Positions 1 to 7,930 of a DNA stretch of 64,000 bases are shown piece after piece. Position numbers and translations under genes: made by a program. This DNA comes from Mycobacterium sp. AZCC_0083 (lineage in GTDB: Bacteria; Actinomycetota; Actinomycetes; Mycobacteriales; Mycobacteriaceae): NCBI RefSeq assembly GCF_014202335.1, contig NZ_JACHGP010000015.1, positions 1 to 64,000 of the forward strand, given 5' to 3'. The notes beneath the pieces were generated by a model. The model did not search any database. It was not told where the DNA came from and saw only the letters and a list, made by a program, of their open reading frames with translations. Every line of letters begins with the position of its first letter. The first letter of the stretch is position 1.

Positions 1-91
1 GCGACGACAGTGCTCACCGGCCGGCGGCTCGGTAATCAGCCTCCCGCTCGAGAACCAAGATCCCCGTCAAGGACACGCTGATCGACTCCCA

Positions 92-1251
92 TTAGACGAA
101 CATCGGTCGTTTCGGGTGGAATGTCTTCTCGAACAATGTCATCCACGATGTCTCCCACTGCCAGTTCGTGGGGAGGTGCAGTGTCAGTTTCCGGGCTGAG
201 GATGCGACCCTGGCCGGGACGGAGACGATGGGTCTCGGATGGTTGCGGTGGTCGCTCTCACCAACTTCGGGTCGGCGGTCAGAGTCGCTGCGGCGCGGGT
301 CAGGTTGAATGCCATGACTGCGCAGACCAGCCAGGCGGCGTTCGCGCAGAATTTTCCGGATGGTACGTGCGCGAGACCGGAGTTCTTCAGATCCGCGTGC
401 ACTTGTTCGATGATCGCGTGGTGACGATGCAGCTTGTCCGCGGCGACGGTGCCCAGATCGGTCGCTGCGGTGGTGGTGAAGAACGCGTGGAATCGCCAGA
501 CGTCGAACAGTTGACGTTGCCCTTGGTCCTTGTTGGGTCGCAGGTCGGGGATGCGGCGCACGATCAACCGGCCGGGAACGTGATGGGTCTTGGTCTGGGA
601 GGCGAACGCGGTGAACGAGATTTCGGCGACCTCGGCGGTCGAGGTCCACCGCTGCGATTCTTCGTCGTAGATCGCGTTGGTGTATTCGATCGGGGTCCAG
701 GCATCGCCCGCGATGGCCGAGATCGCTGCTCTGATCACCGTGTTCAACCCGGTCGTGACCGACACGTCGGCTCCACCGGTGATCGCGGCGCCGATCGTGG
801 GATATCCGAAGAACGCGGAATCGGCTCGTAGCAGGGGTTTGGACACGGTCCGCGGCGCATCGTCGTTGCCAGTTTCGATTCTGGACGCGGCCGATGACCC
901 GGTGGATGCGGTGCGCAGACGACCGACGGTGGTCAGGGTGTCGGCGATCATCCGGGCGGCTCCTCGCGAGGATCCGCAGGACCCTTTCCGGAGGCGTTGT
1001 CCCACGATCACCGGGGCGCTCGTGGCGGTGCTGACGGTGGTGATCAACGCATTCAGCCCGCGAACTCCGGAGTAGCCGTAGCTCGAGCCTTGTTTGTCGT
1101 GGCCGCGGACTTCGATGATCGAATCGTCGATGTCGACCAGGACTCGTTCGGAGTCGATGCCGGCGAGCACGAGTGTCCGCGCGGCCAGGTCGCCGAGCAG
1201 GCGTGAGGCGACGGCGTCGAGTTGGCGGACGTGTCCGAAGGTGAGCTCACG
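92..1251 (-). pseudogene. IS1380-family transposase, N-terminally truncated and frameshifted
   Basis: The minus strand encodes the body of an IS1380-type DDE transposase, with stretches such as TFGHVRQLDAVASR, YSGVRGLNAL, LLRADSAFFGYP, HVPGRLIVRRIPDL and HAIIEQVHADLKNS. About the first 100 residues expected for the family are missing: homology begins abruptly near 1248. Near 233 the frame is lost after TTATIR. The true C-terminus (VPARVASSARKLTLHLP to MTLFEKTFHPKRP) continues in another frame and stops at 92, consistent with loss of a single base. No terminal inverted repeats or target duplication were identified. The element looks dead and could move only in trans, if at all. Family assignment is from remembered family sequence, not a search. 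Confidence 0.85.
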
Positions 1252-1306
1252 CCGCGGCCATCGCACGTGTCGGGGTTCGCGGTTCCAGGCGACGTCGCAG
1301 AAGATC

Positions 1307-1474
1307 TCACGTCCCCGAGCCGACCTCCAGCTGGTAACGGGTCAGCCAAGAGCTATTGGCAGCGACGGCCACCGATGACGCGTTGTGCAAGATGGCTGCG
1401 ATGACCCCAGAGAGGAATCCGCTGGCGCCAATGAGTAGTCCCATGGCATTTACGGCGATCGGGGCGGCAGTTTG
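1307..1474 (-). pseudogene. C-terminal tail of a heavy-metal P1B-type ATPase
   Basis: Fifty-five codons read AVNAMGLLIGASGFLSG and then AAILHNASSVAVAANSSWL followed by TRYQ. This is the characteristic last membrane pair and ILHNASSVAVVxNSxRL tail of CtpC/CtpD-like metal-translocating P-type ATPases. Nothing upstream in the same frame is ATPase-like, so only the last fragment survives. Its 3' end runs directly into the truncated transposase, suggesting that an insertion or deletion destroyed the gene. The original metal specificity cannot be told from this piece. Confidence 0.6.
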
Positions 1475-2150
1475 TCCATCACGTGATGGTAACCCAACCC
1501 ATTTTCGATCGCGATCTCCGACTTGCTCAGTGCAGCAGCAGTCTTCACGTCCGATTCGTACCCGTGGGGATCCGCGGTGGGGTCTGACAGGATGGCGTTT
1601 GAACAATGGCTTGTTCGCCGCCAATCCGTTTCGCAATATCGCCCCGGACATTGGTGCTGACCACGACCTCAACGGCAGTCGCCGTCCCACCGAGGACGGA
1701 GCCACATCCGGCCACCGTCAGATTCAGCACCGTAACAAACTCCCGTCACCGCTGCGAGGTGTGACCGCAGCCGTCGTGCCAGGCATGAAATGTCGTCCTG
1801 GATAAGGCAAGTGGCGTCCCGGCGGGGTCTGACCTCGTACGATCCTCGTTGTCCGCCATGGCAGATCCGAACCAGGCCGCGGTCCTACCGGGAGCACTGC
1901 CCCCCGTTTCGGCCTCCATTGCCGAGTTGCGCAGCGCTGAGCCTGAAGGCGACTCCGAGCAGGCGTCGACGCGACGCGGGCCATACCGAAAGCCCGAGTG
2001 ATCCAGGGCCTAGACCGACTTCGTTGGCCATCCCCAGGCTGTTCCCCGCAAGCCCAGGCTAAATAGGGCCAGCCTGAGACGGAATTCCCGGCACGGGGCT
2101 CGGCGTTTCCAGTCCTGGAAGGACCACCAGTCGTATACGAGGAGAAGCCG
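1475..2150. other. Degenerate intergenic DNA
   Basis: No reading frame here resembles a protein family I recognise, and no RNA gene is apparent. Given the flanking ATPase tail it is probably decayed coding DNA. The only functional signal is at the right edge: GGAG at about 2140, positioned as the ribosome binding site of the hydrolase starting at 2151. Confidence 0.4.
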
Positions 2151-2987
2151 ATGGGCGAAGCGATACAACCGAAGTCGACGATTGTCGGCGGGCTGTCAAT
2201 CCGCTTCGCAGAGGGCGGGGCAGGGCTGCGCGACGCCCTCCTGCTCAGCCCGTGGCCAGAAAGCCTGTTCGCATTCGACCAGGTCTGGGCCCTGCTGGGC
2301 GAGCACACCCGTTTGATCGCCGTGGACCTACCGGGCTTCGGTGGTTCAGAGCGGAGCGAAGCGTTGATGAACCCGAAAGCCATGGGCGAGTTCGTTGTCC
2401 GCGTCGCCGATGCATTCGGCCTGGACAAACCACACGTCGTCGCACCAGACATCGGTACATCGGCCTCGCTGTTCGCCGCCGCGGCTCATCCCGACCGACT
2501 CGCAAGTCTCGTCATCGGATCCGGCGGAGCTGCGGTACCGCTGTCGTTGACTGGGCCGCTCAAGGACTGGGTCGAGGCCACGGACTTGGAGCCCTACCGT
2601 CAGATCGGCGGACGCAAGATCATCGAGATCCTGTTGAGCTCCATCAAGGGGTACACGCCATCCGATGCCATTTACCAGGACTACGTGAACTCGTACCAGG
2701 GAGACAAGTTCGCCGACAGTATGGCCTATGTCCAGGCCTATCCCGAACAACTCCCGGTGCTGGGCGAGCTGTTGACCGGAATCCAAACGCCGGTCCGCAT
2801 CGTGCAGGGCAGTGCGGACGAGGTCGTGCCCGCAGCAAACGCCAACTACTTGGGCCAGCGACTGCCGAACAGCAGCGTTGACTTCATCGTCGCCGCCGGC
2901 CACTTCTGCTGGGAAGAACGGCCTCGCACCTACGCGTCACTAGTGATTGACTGGTGGAACCGCACGACGCGTCCTGCACGGGGCTGA
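2151..2987 (+). CDS. Alpha/beta-fold hydrolase with Asp nucleophile
   Basis: This 278-residue soluble protein has the alpha/beta hydrolase layout. An early AVDLPGFGGSERSE segment follows the usual strand 4. The nucleophile elbow reads VVAPDIGTSA, with Asp100 where esterases carry Ser. An acidic residue lies in QGSADEVVPA, and the catalytic His is in AAGHFCWEE. An Asp nucleophile is known from haloalkane dehalogenases, epoxide hydrolases and fluoroacetate dehalogenases, so attack on an electrophilic C-X or epoxide carbon is more likely than ester hydrolysis; that is inference from one residue. The ATG is preceded by AGGAGAAG. It stands alone, transcribed toward the convergent GntR gene. The substrate is unknown. 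Confidence 0.8.
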   Translation: MGEAIQPKSTIVGGLSIRFAEGGAGLRDALLLSPWPESLFAFDQVWALLGEHTRLIAVDLPGFGGSERSEALMNPKAMGEFVVRVADAFGLDKPHVVAPDIGTSASLFAAAAHPDRLASLVIGSGGAAVPLSLTGPLKDWVEATDLEPYRQIGGRKIIEILLSSIKGYTPSDAIYQDYVNSYQGDKFADSMAYVQAYPEQLPVLGELLTGIQTPVRIVQGSADEVVPAANANYLGQRLPNSSVDFIVAAGHFCWEERPRTYASLVIDWWNRTTRPARG

Positions 2988-3146
2988 TGCGCATTGGCTA
3001 CCTCCGTGTCGGAATCTCATAGTTGACGATGACATCGGGGTAACCTGTCCTTGATCGAGTCACGGGGATCGCCTTCGGCGTGCGATTCGAGGCAAACTGA
3101 CTAGTACGGGCGGCTGATCGCGAAAAGGCTTCGTTCCCAACCGATG

Positions 3147-3809
3147 TCAGCGGTGAAAGATCTCGGGATGCTCGGCGAGTGCGACACGGGTGCGTCGGAT
3201 GTGCCCACTGAGGAACCGCTCGCAATCGACGCTGTCGCGTCGCGCGATCGCGTCGAGCAGCAGCCGATGTTCGGCGTTGGCGATCCAGCGTCGCTGCGCA
3301 CCGTTCTTCGTCATGAAGGCGCGCCGGAAATGCTGTGTCGAGTTCCACAGCCGCGTCACCGACGTCAAGAGTTCGCCATCCGGGCAGCCGGCATAGGTGA
3401 GCAGATGGAAACGCCGATCGAGTTCGAGGAACTGTCCGACGTCGGCATCGTCTTCGAGCAGATCCTGGATGCGGTGCAGTTCTGACTCGTGCTCGGTGCT
3501 CAGCTGGGGAAGGCTCAGCCGGAGGGCAAGCGGCTCGATCCGCTCGCGCATCTGGTAGATCACCTCCAGTTCGTCACGGTCCCACAGGGGAACGCGGGCA
3601 CTCTTGTTCACTTCGAGCTGTGTGAGTCCCTCCACCTCGAGCATTCGCAAGGCTTCGCGCACGGGCAGCCGACTGGTGCCCAGGCGCTCGGCGATTTCTT
3701 CCTGACGGATTCGGCTGCCGGGAGGCATCTCACCGCTGAGGATGGCTTCCCGCAGGTAGGCCGCTATGCGCTCGCTGGTGGATGGCTCATTGGTCGGCGA
3801 CTGGTTCAC
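3147..3809 (-). CDS. GntR/FadR-family (FCD) transcriptional regulator
   Basis: The N-terminal winged helix includes REAILSGEMPPGSRIRQEEI and ERLGTSRLPVREALRMLEVEG, the standard GntR recognition region. A helical FCD ligand domain follows, with metal-site-like His residues in LDRRFHLLTYAGC, ANAEHRLLLDAI and LSGHIRRT. I prefer the GTG at 3809 because GAGGGA lies upstream; in-frame starts at 3866 or 3947 would add a poorly conserved leader. It is transcribed divergently from the NrtS-like/CMD genes. Two TGGATCCA palindromes in the shared intergenic region are its likely operators. FCD regulators usually bind small organic acids and repress adjacent catabolic genes. Confidence 0.85.
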   Translation of the reverse strand: MNQSPTNEPSTSERIAAYLREAILSGEMPPGSRIRQEEIAERLGTSRLPVREALRMLEVEGLTQLEVNKSARVPLWDRDELEVIYQMRERIEPLALRLSLPQLSTEHESELHRIQDLLEDDADVGQFLELDRRFHLLTYAGCPDGELLTSVTRLWNSTQHFRRAFMTKNGAQRRWIANAEHRLLLDAIARRDSVDCERFLSGHIRRTRVALAEHPEIFHR

Positions 3810-3959
3810 GATTCGTCGTCCCTCGTCATCGGGGTTGGGCGCCGATCCCCGCGGCCTGTTCATCGCAGTGTAGAAAACCCCCGGCCCTCTAGGTTGTCGG
3901 AGCCGCTGCTGCAGGACGACCGCCTGACCTTCGGGCGCGGAAAACATCCCGCAGCAATA

Positions 3960-4021
3960 ATGGATCCAGGATGGCGCCGATGTGTGCCCTCAGGTCGGGA
4001 ACAGTTGAAATATGGATCCAT
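3960..4021. promoter_or_regulatory. Paired TGGATCCA palindromes, candidate GntR operators
   Basis: ATGGATCCA at 3960-3968 and the fuller palindrome ATGGATCCAT at 4012-4021 sit 52 bp apart between the GntR gene and the divergent membrane-protein gene. GntR/FadR regulators bind short palindromes of this size. The pairing and position suggest autoregulation plus control of the divergent genes. The sequences are seen directly; the assignment is inference. Confidence 0.45.
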
Positions 4022-4135
4022 TTCTGGGACGGTTGGATCGCATCCGTCAGTCAGGAGTATCCCGTGGGCGACCTTGAAACCGTCAGCTGCCTGGGCGCCT
4101 CATGCGGGACGTCGTTGCCTCCGGGAGGGCGCCAG

Positions 4136-4456
4136 GTGAGCCGTCACGCCGGGCCGGCGCAGGCCGTCGCGCCCCCGACGGGGTGGCGTCACGCGCTATT
4201 GGGTGCACTGCGCCGTCGGTCGCTTTACCGGACCATCCCTGCCGCCGCGATCGTGGGAGTCACGCTCTTCATGGTCAATCTGTACGCAAGCGTGCGCAAT
4301 GGGCCGTTCACCACGATGTTGGCCATTCAGATCGCGCTGACCTTCGTGGTTCCTTGGCTCAACGCCACGATGGGGATCGCCATTGGACTGCGCCACGGCA
4401 GCCCGTCGCCAGTTCCGGGGACGTCGGCCGGGCCTGACGGCAGCACGAGCCATTGA
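4136..4456 (+). CDS. Small two-helix membrane protein, NrtS-like
   Basis: This 106-residue protein has a basic N-terminal stretch and two hydrophobic segments, TIPAAAIVGVTLFMVNLYA and LAIQIALTFVVPWLNATMG, with a short polar loop between them. The arrangement (RRxLxxA, a first helix ending in N, then LTFVVPxLxxTxG) resembles the NrtS family of small putative nitrate/nitrite transport proteins, but the match is from memory and the substrate is not established. The GTG start is chosen because GGAGGG lies 8 nt upstream; the ATG at 3971 would add an unlikely leader crossing the candidate GntR operator at 4012. It is followed after 39 bp by the CMD gene, probably in one transcript. Confidence 0.55.
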   Translation: MSRHAGPAQAVAPPTGWRHALLGALRRRSLYRTIPAAAIVGVTLFMVNLYASVRNGPFTTMLAIQIALTFVVPWLNATMGIAIGLRHGSPSPVPGTSAGPDGSTSH

Positions 4457-4495
4457 GCACCATCCACACGTTTCGATCGGTTGAAGGGTAATCAC

Positions 4496-5080
4496 ATGAC
4501 ACTGGTACCGCTCCTCGAGAGCAAGGAATTCTCCGAGGCCGACCACCACGCCCTTGCACTTGGCGAGAAAGCGTACGGAATGGTGTTGAACACCTGGGCG
4601 GCGATCGGCAACAGTCCCGGACTGTTCGCCGCCTACTTGCCGTTCCTGCGTCAGCTCAACGGGCCTGGCGAATTGGACGTCCGGATCAAGGACCTGGCCG
4701 CGGTCCGTGTCGCGGTCCTCAATCACTGCCGCTACACGACTAGCCACCGGTGCAAGTCGGCACAGGCGAACGGGGTGACCGCCGATGAGCTCACGGCGCT
4801 GGCACGGGGCGACTTCGCTCGCTTCACCGCGCGCGAGCGAATCGCGTTGGAGCTCGCCGGCGAGATGACGGCCACGATCCCCGTCACGACCTACGATCAG
4901 AGCGCCACCGGTGTCTCGGCGCCCATCCTGGAGGTGGCCCGGACGTCGTTCGGACCAGGCGAACTGGTCGAGCTCACGATGGGCATCAGCCTATGGAATG
5001 CCCTGTCGCGGTTCCACCGGGTGATGGCCTTCGAGCTAGACATGCCCGTGCCACCGGCAGGGGTGGACGAGCTCCTCTGA
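4496..5080 (+). CDS. Carboxymuconolactone decarboxylase-like (AhpD-fold) protein
   Basis: This 194-residue all-helical protein carries the core of the CMD/AhpD fold: LDVRIKDLAAVRVAVLNHCRY followed by TTSHRCKSAQANGVT. The Cys-x6-His and following Cys are where AhpD-type proteins place redox or proton-relay residues. FTARERIALELAGEMT and a C-terminal LVELTMGISLWNALSRFHRV are also family-like. The start is the ATG with GAAGGG 7 nt upstream, not the earlier in-frame TTG. Family members act as peroxidase reductants or as isomerase/decarboxylase enzymes of aromatic catabolism; neither role can be chosen from sequence alone. It probably shares a transcript with the upstream NrtS-like gene. Confidence 0.8.
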   Translation: MTLVPLLESKEFSEADHHALALGEKAYGMVLNTWAAIGNSPGLFAAYLPFLRQLNGPGELDVRIKDLAAVRVAVLNHCRYTTSHRCKSAQANGVTADELTALARGDFARFTARERIALELAGEMTATIPVTTYDQSATGVSAPILEVARTSFGPGELVELTMGISLWNALSRFHRVMAFELDMPVPPAGVDELL

Positions 5081-5116
5081 CCGCTCCATCCGTGCCGGTG
5101 GGACCGCCGGACCCAA

Positions 5117-5998
5117 TCAGTCGGTCTTCTGACCGGCTTCGCGCTGCAGACGGATGAGCAACGACGTGAAGTCCAGGTCGCCCAAACCGGTGGAGACGCA
5201 GGCCTGAAGCAGTTGCTGCACCAGCCCGGTCACTGGCAGCGGCACCCCGCCGGCGGCCGCCGTCGCCAGGATGAGGTCGACGTCCTTGCGCATCAGCCGG
5301 GTGCTGAACGTCGAGGTGTAGTCGTCGGCCAACAGCGGTCCAACCTTGTACTTGACCAACGGTGAGCCCACCGCTGATGCAGCCACGATCTCCAGAAACG
5401 AGCTTCGATCGACGCCGTGGGCTTCAGCCAGCGCGACCGACTCCGCGAGCAGTTCGGCGGTGCCGGCGACCATCAGGTTCAGCCCGAGTTTGACGATGCG
5501 GGCCGCTTCACCGGCTCCGGCGTAATGGACGTGCGGGCCGATGTCGCGCAGCAGCGCCTCCATTGCCGCGTAATCGTCAGCCGCACCCGAGACCACCACG
5601 GTCAGATCTCCTGCTCGCACGACGCCGGGATTGCCGCTGACGGGCGCTCGCAGGTATCTGATGCCGCGGCTTGTCGCGACGCGCGCGACCTCGCTGGAAG
5701 ACTCCGGCGACACGGTGCTCATGTCGATGAGGAACTTGCCCCGAGCACTTGAGTTTTCGACAAGCCCGCACGGCGCCAGTATCAGGCCGGTCAGGGCCGC
5801 GGAGTCGGCGAGCATGGTGATGCACACCTCCGATGTCCAGGCGTCCTGCGGGGCGTCGAATTCGACGGCCCCTCTCCCGGTCAGCTCGGCGGCCCTTCCC
5901 TTCGTCCTGTTCCACACGCCCACCGTGTGACCAGCATCGACGAGGCGTCCAGCAATTGCTGATCCCATCTGGCCGAGCCCAAGCACGCTTACTTTCAC
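5117..5998 (-). CDS. 3-hydroxyisobutyrate-dehydrogenase-like NAD(P)-dependent oxidoreductase
   Basis: The N-terminus VKVSVLGLGQMGSAIAGRL is a Rossmann dinucleotide fold. WNRTKGRA following the second strand, with Asn/Arg rather than Asp, suggests NADP preference. The family substrate motif appears as RAPVSGNPGVVRAGDLTVVV, and the catalytic Lys lies in IVKLGLNLMVAGTAELLAE. The C-terminal helical domain is complete at 293 residues, the normal length. AAGGGTGA lies 7 nt before the GTG used here; an ATG at 6013 is the alternative. It diverges from the two-cupin gene, and a candidate XRE operator lies in the shared promoter region. The substrate is a beta-hydroxyacid or an imine-type relative, not specified. 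Confidence 0.85.
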   Translation of the reverse strand: MKVSVLGLGQMGSAIAGRLVDAGHTVGVWNRTKGRAAELTGRGAVEFDAPQDAWTSEVCITMLADSAALTGLILAPCGLVENSSARGKFLIDMSTVSPESSSEVARVATSRGIRYLRAPVSGNPGVVRAGDLTVVVSGAADDYAAMEALLRDIGPHVHYAGAGEAARIVKLGLNLMVAGTAELLAESVALAEAHGVDRSSFLEIVAASAVGSPLVKYKVGPLLADDYTSTFSTRLMRKDVDLILATAAAGGVPLPVTGLVQQLLQACVSTGLGDLDFTSLLIRLQREAGQKTD

Positions 5999-6083
5999 CG
6001 ACTCACCCTTCATTGCAAATTCGCGCCCTGTGCCGGACGACTGGCGGGTGCGTGACCGACACGCGCCGATCGTGCGAGGCCTT

Positions 6084-6106
6084 GGTGTTCAGTATTGATT
6101 AACAGG
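6084..6106. promoter_or_regulatory. XRE-regulator operator, site 1
   Basis: TGTTCAGTATTGATTAACA at 6086-6104 is an inverted repeat (TGTTcA / TTAACA, 7-nt centre). It has the same 19-bp architecture as sites at 7089-7107 and 7878-7896 region, in front of the regulator itself and the M24 gene. It lies just upstream of the two-cupin gene and in the divergent promoter region of the dehydrogenase gene. Binding is inferred. Confidence 0.55.
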
Positions 6107-6112
6107 GGGTAG

Positions 6113-7048
6113 ATGCGTCAAGCTGGAACCATGACGCATTCCCTGCACCTGCCACATGTCCCGCGACGCCTTGACGTGGTTCATCGCAGCGCCGGCCACC
6201 AATTCCTCCAGCATCCGAGCGAGCCGGGTCACGGCGCGGCCGTAGCGCCGATCCTGACCCCCGAACACGGCGCGGAGAATACGTCGATCGCGCTGGTCGA
6301 CCTCACTCCCGACGCCCAGGTCTCGGGCCACCGCCACCCGTTCGAAGAGTCGTTCTTCGTCTTGGAGGGCAATCCCCTGGTGGCGATCGCCGACAAACGT
6401 TATGCGCTACGCCCCAACGACTTCGGGTTGATCCCGCACGGCACCGGCCACGCCTGGAGGAACCCGTCCGACCAGCGCGCCCGGCTATTGCGCGTGCACG
6501 CCCCGCAACCGCGCCCGATCGGAGGCAAGGGGCAATGGGGTGTGTTTGAGGCAGCCGAAACAGCACCGCCGACCCACGGCGAACCCGTCGACGAGCTCGA
6601 TCCGGCAAAGCCCTACGTCGGCCACTTCGAACAGTCGGACATGGCACCACCCGGATCGATCTCGATGCCGGGCTACCACGGTGCCAACGTGCAGAACGTG
6701 CAGATCCGCATGATGGTCGACGAGCTGCTCGGTGCCCGCCACCACGCCATGTTCATCGTGCAGTTCACGCCCGCTTCCACGGCGGTGAACAAGACCGCCA
6801 ACGAGCACTTCCATCCGTTCGAGGAGGCCTACTACCTGCTGTCGGGCGGAACGCAGAGCTTCTGTGACGGGGAAAACCAGCTCGCCGCCGCCGGCGACCT
6901 CATCTTCGCGCCGGTCGGCGCCTCACACGGCTTCGCACCGCTGGGCGGTGAGCGTCTGTGCTGGATCGAGGTGCAGTCACCCCTTCCACCGGCCAGCAAC
7001 GCGTTCGTGTTCCACAACGACTGGACCGGCCAGACCAACCTCGGTTGA
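6113..7048 (+). CDS. Two-domain cupin protein
   Basis: Two cupin barrels are visible in 311 residues. The first has VSGHRHPFEESFFVLEG with a second motif near FGLIPHGTGHAWRN. The second has NEHFHPFEEAYYLLSGG with a second motif near LIFAPVGASHGF. Both carry His-x-His plus Glu and a later His, so each can hold a divalent metal. Such bicupins include dioxygenases, isomerases and decarboxylases; I cannot name a substrate. The start is uncertain: ATG 6113 has GGGGG only 3 nt upstream, and ATG 6131 begins a more natural N-terminus (MTHSLHLPHV). It lies between a dehydrogenase and an XRE-cupin regulator, with a matching operator upstream. Confidence 0.75.
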   Translation: MRQAGTMTHSLHLPHVPRRLDVVHRSAGHQFLQHPSEPGHGAAVAPILTPEHGAENTSIALVDLTPDAQVSGHRHPFEESFFVLEGNPLVAIADKRYALRPNDFGLIPHGTGHAWRNPSDQRARLLRVHAPQPRPIGGKGQWGVFEAAETAPPTHGEPVDELDPAKPYVGHFEQSDMAPPGSISMPGYHGANVQNVQIRMMVDELLGARHHAMFIVQFTPASTAVNKTANEHFHPFEEAYYLLSGGTQSFCDGENQLAAAGDLIFAPVGASHGFAPLGGERLCWIEVQSPLPPASNAFVFHNDWTGQTNLG

Positions 7049-7087
7049 GTCGATCCATCGACGTCGGTCTCGTTGCGCTCCGGATTT

Positions 7088-7114
7088 CTGCCGTTCAGTT
7101 ATGCTGAACAGCAG
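7088..7114. promoter_or_regulatory. XRE-regulator operator, site 2 (autoregulatory)
   Basis: CTGCCGTTCAG and CTGAACAGCAG form an imperfect 11-bp inverted repeat around TTATG. The core CGTTCAGTTATGCTGAACA aligns over 19 bp with the sites upstream of the cupin and M24 genes. It sits about 70 bp before the regulator's start. There is no T-run, so it is not an intrinsic terminator for the cupin gene. Confidence 0.5.
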
Positions 7115-7183
7115 AGATTCGCAAGCATCGAACCGATTCACCGGACACGCTGGCGGTCCGACGGAAAGAGGGGGCCAAGGGGC

Positions 7184-7798
7184 GTGGAGAATGAGGCACG
7201 GGCACGGTTGCGCGCTGCCCGAGTCGCCGCCAATGTGAGTCTGCGGGAGCTAGGCCGCCGGGTGGGCATCTCTGCGAGCATGCTTTCGCAGATCGAAAAT
7301 GGGCGTGCGCAGCCGTCGGTAGCAACCCTGTATTCGCTGGTGTCGGCTCTGTCGATATCGCTGGATGAGCTGTTGTCGGGTAGCAATGGCAGTCGCGGGC
7401 CCACCGGCGAACCCCCGCTGCGGCCGGTCGTCGCAGCGGCGGACCGCGCGGTCCTCGTCATGGACACCGGTGTTACCTGGGAGCGACTGACTGCTAGCCC
7501 AGACCCCCTGGTCGACGCGCTGCTCGTCACCTATCCGCCGGGCAGTAGCTCGTCATCGGGCGGTGGCCTGATGTGCCACGCCGGTCGTGAGTATGCCTAC
7601 TTGTTGTCTGGCCGTCTAACGGTTCACCTCGGGTTCGAGACGTTCGTTCTCGAGCCAGGCTCGTCTATCAGTTTCGATTCCGCCGAGCCGCACTCCTATG
7701 TCAACCAAGACGCCGAACCCGCCCGCGGGTTGTGGCACGTGGTCGGCAGGAATTCACTGATCGCTCCGCTCCCGACGCCGACGCCGCAACTGCCGTAG
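7184..7798 (+). CDS. XRE-family regulator with C-terminal cupin sensor
   Basis: The N-terminal helix-turn-helix reads ARLRAARVAANVSLRELGR, then RVGISASMLSQIENGRAQPS and VATLYSLVSALSISLDELL, a textbook Cro/C1 domain. The C-terminal half is a cupin_2 barrel (MCHAGREYAYLLSGRLTVHLG, then PGSSISFDSAEPHSYVNQ) that would sense a small ligand. The GTG is chosen because AGAGGGGG and AAGGGG lie immediately upstream and the HTH then begins near residue 5; 37 further in-frame codons upstream look non-conserved. The protein is 204 residues. Three similar operators in this neighbourhood imply it controls the flanking cupin and M24 genes and itself. Confidence 0.85.
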   Translation: MENEARARLRAARVAANVSLRELGRRVGISASMLSQIENGRAQPSVATLYSLVSALSISLDELLSGSNGSRGPTGEPPLRPVVAAADRAVLVMDTGVTWERLTASPDPLVDALLVTYPPGSSSSSGGGLMCHAGREYAYLLSGRLTVHLGFETFVLEPGSSISFDSAEPHSYVNQDAEPARGLWHVVGRNSLIAPLPTPTPQLP

Positions 7799-7871
7799 CT
7801 GGGCCCCGCCGCGACGACGACGACGGAAACCCGGCGTCGACCGCCAGACGGCTTGACGGGCCCAACACCAT

Positions 7872-7896
7872 GGGTGTTAAGTATCAATTAACACCC
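7872..7896. promoter_or_regulatory. XRE-regulator operator, site 3
   Basis: GGGTGTTAA and TTAACACCC form a perfect 9-bp inverted repeat around GTATCAA, 34 bp before the M24 gene. Its 19-bp core TGTTAAGTATCAATTAACA matches sites 1 and 2 in arm spacing and most positions. A TTGACG at 7853-7858 could be the -35 element, placing the operator over the -10 region, consistent with repression. Confidence 0.65.
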
Positions 7897-7930
7897 TCCG
7901 GCTACCGACGTCGGGCGAAAGGACGTAACG

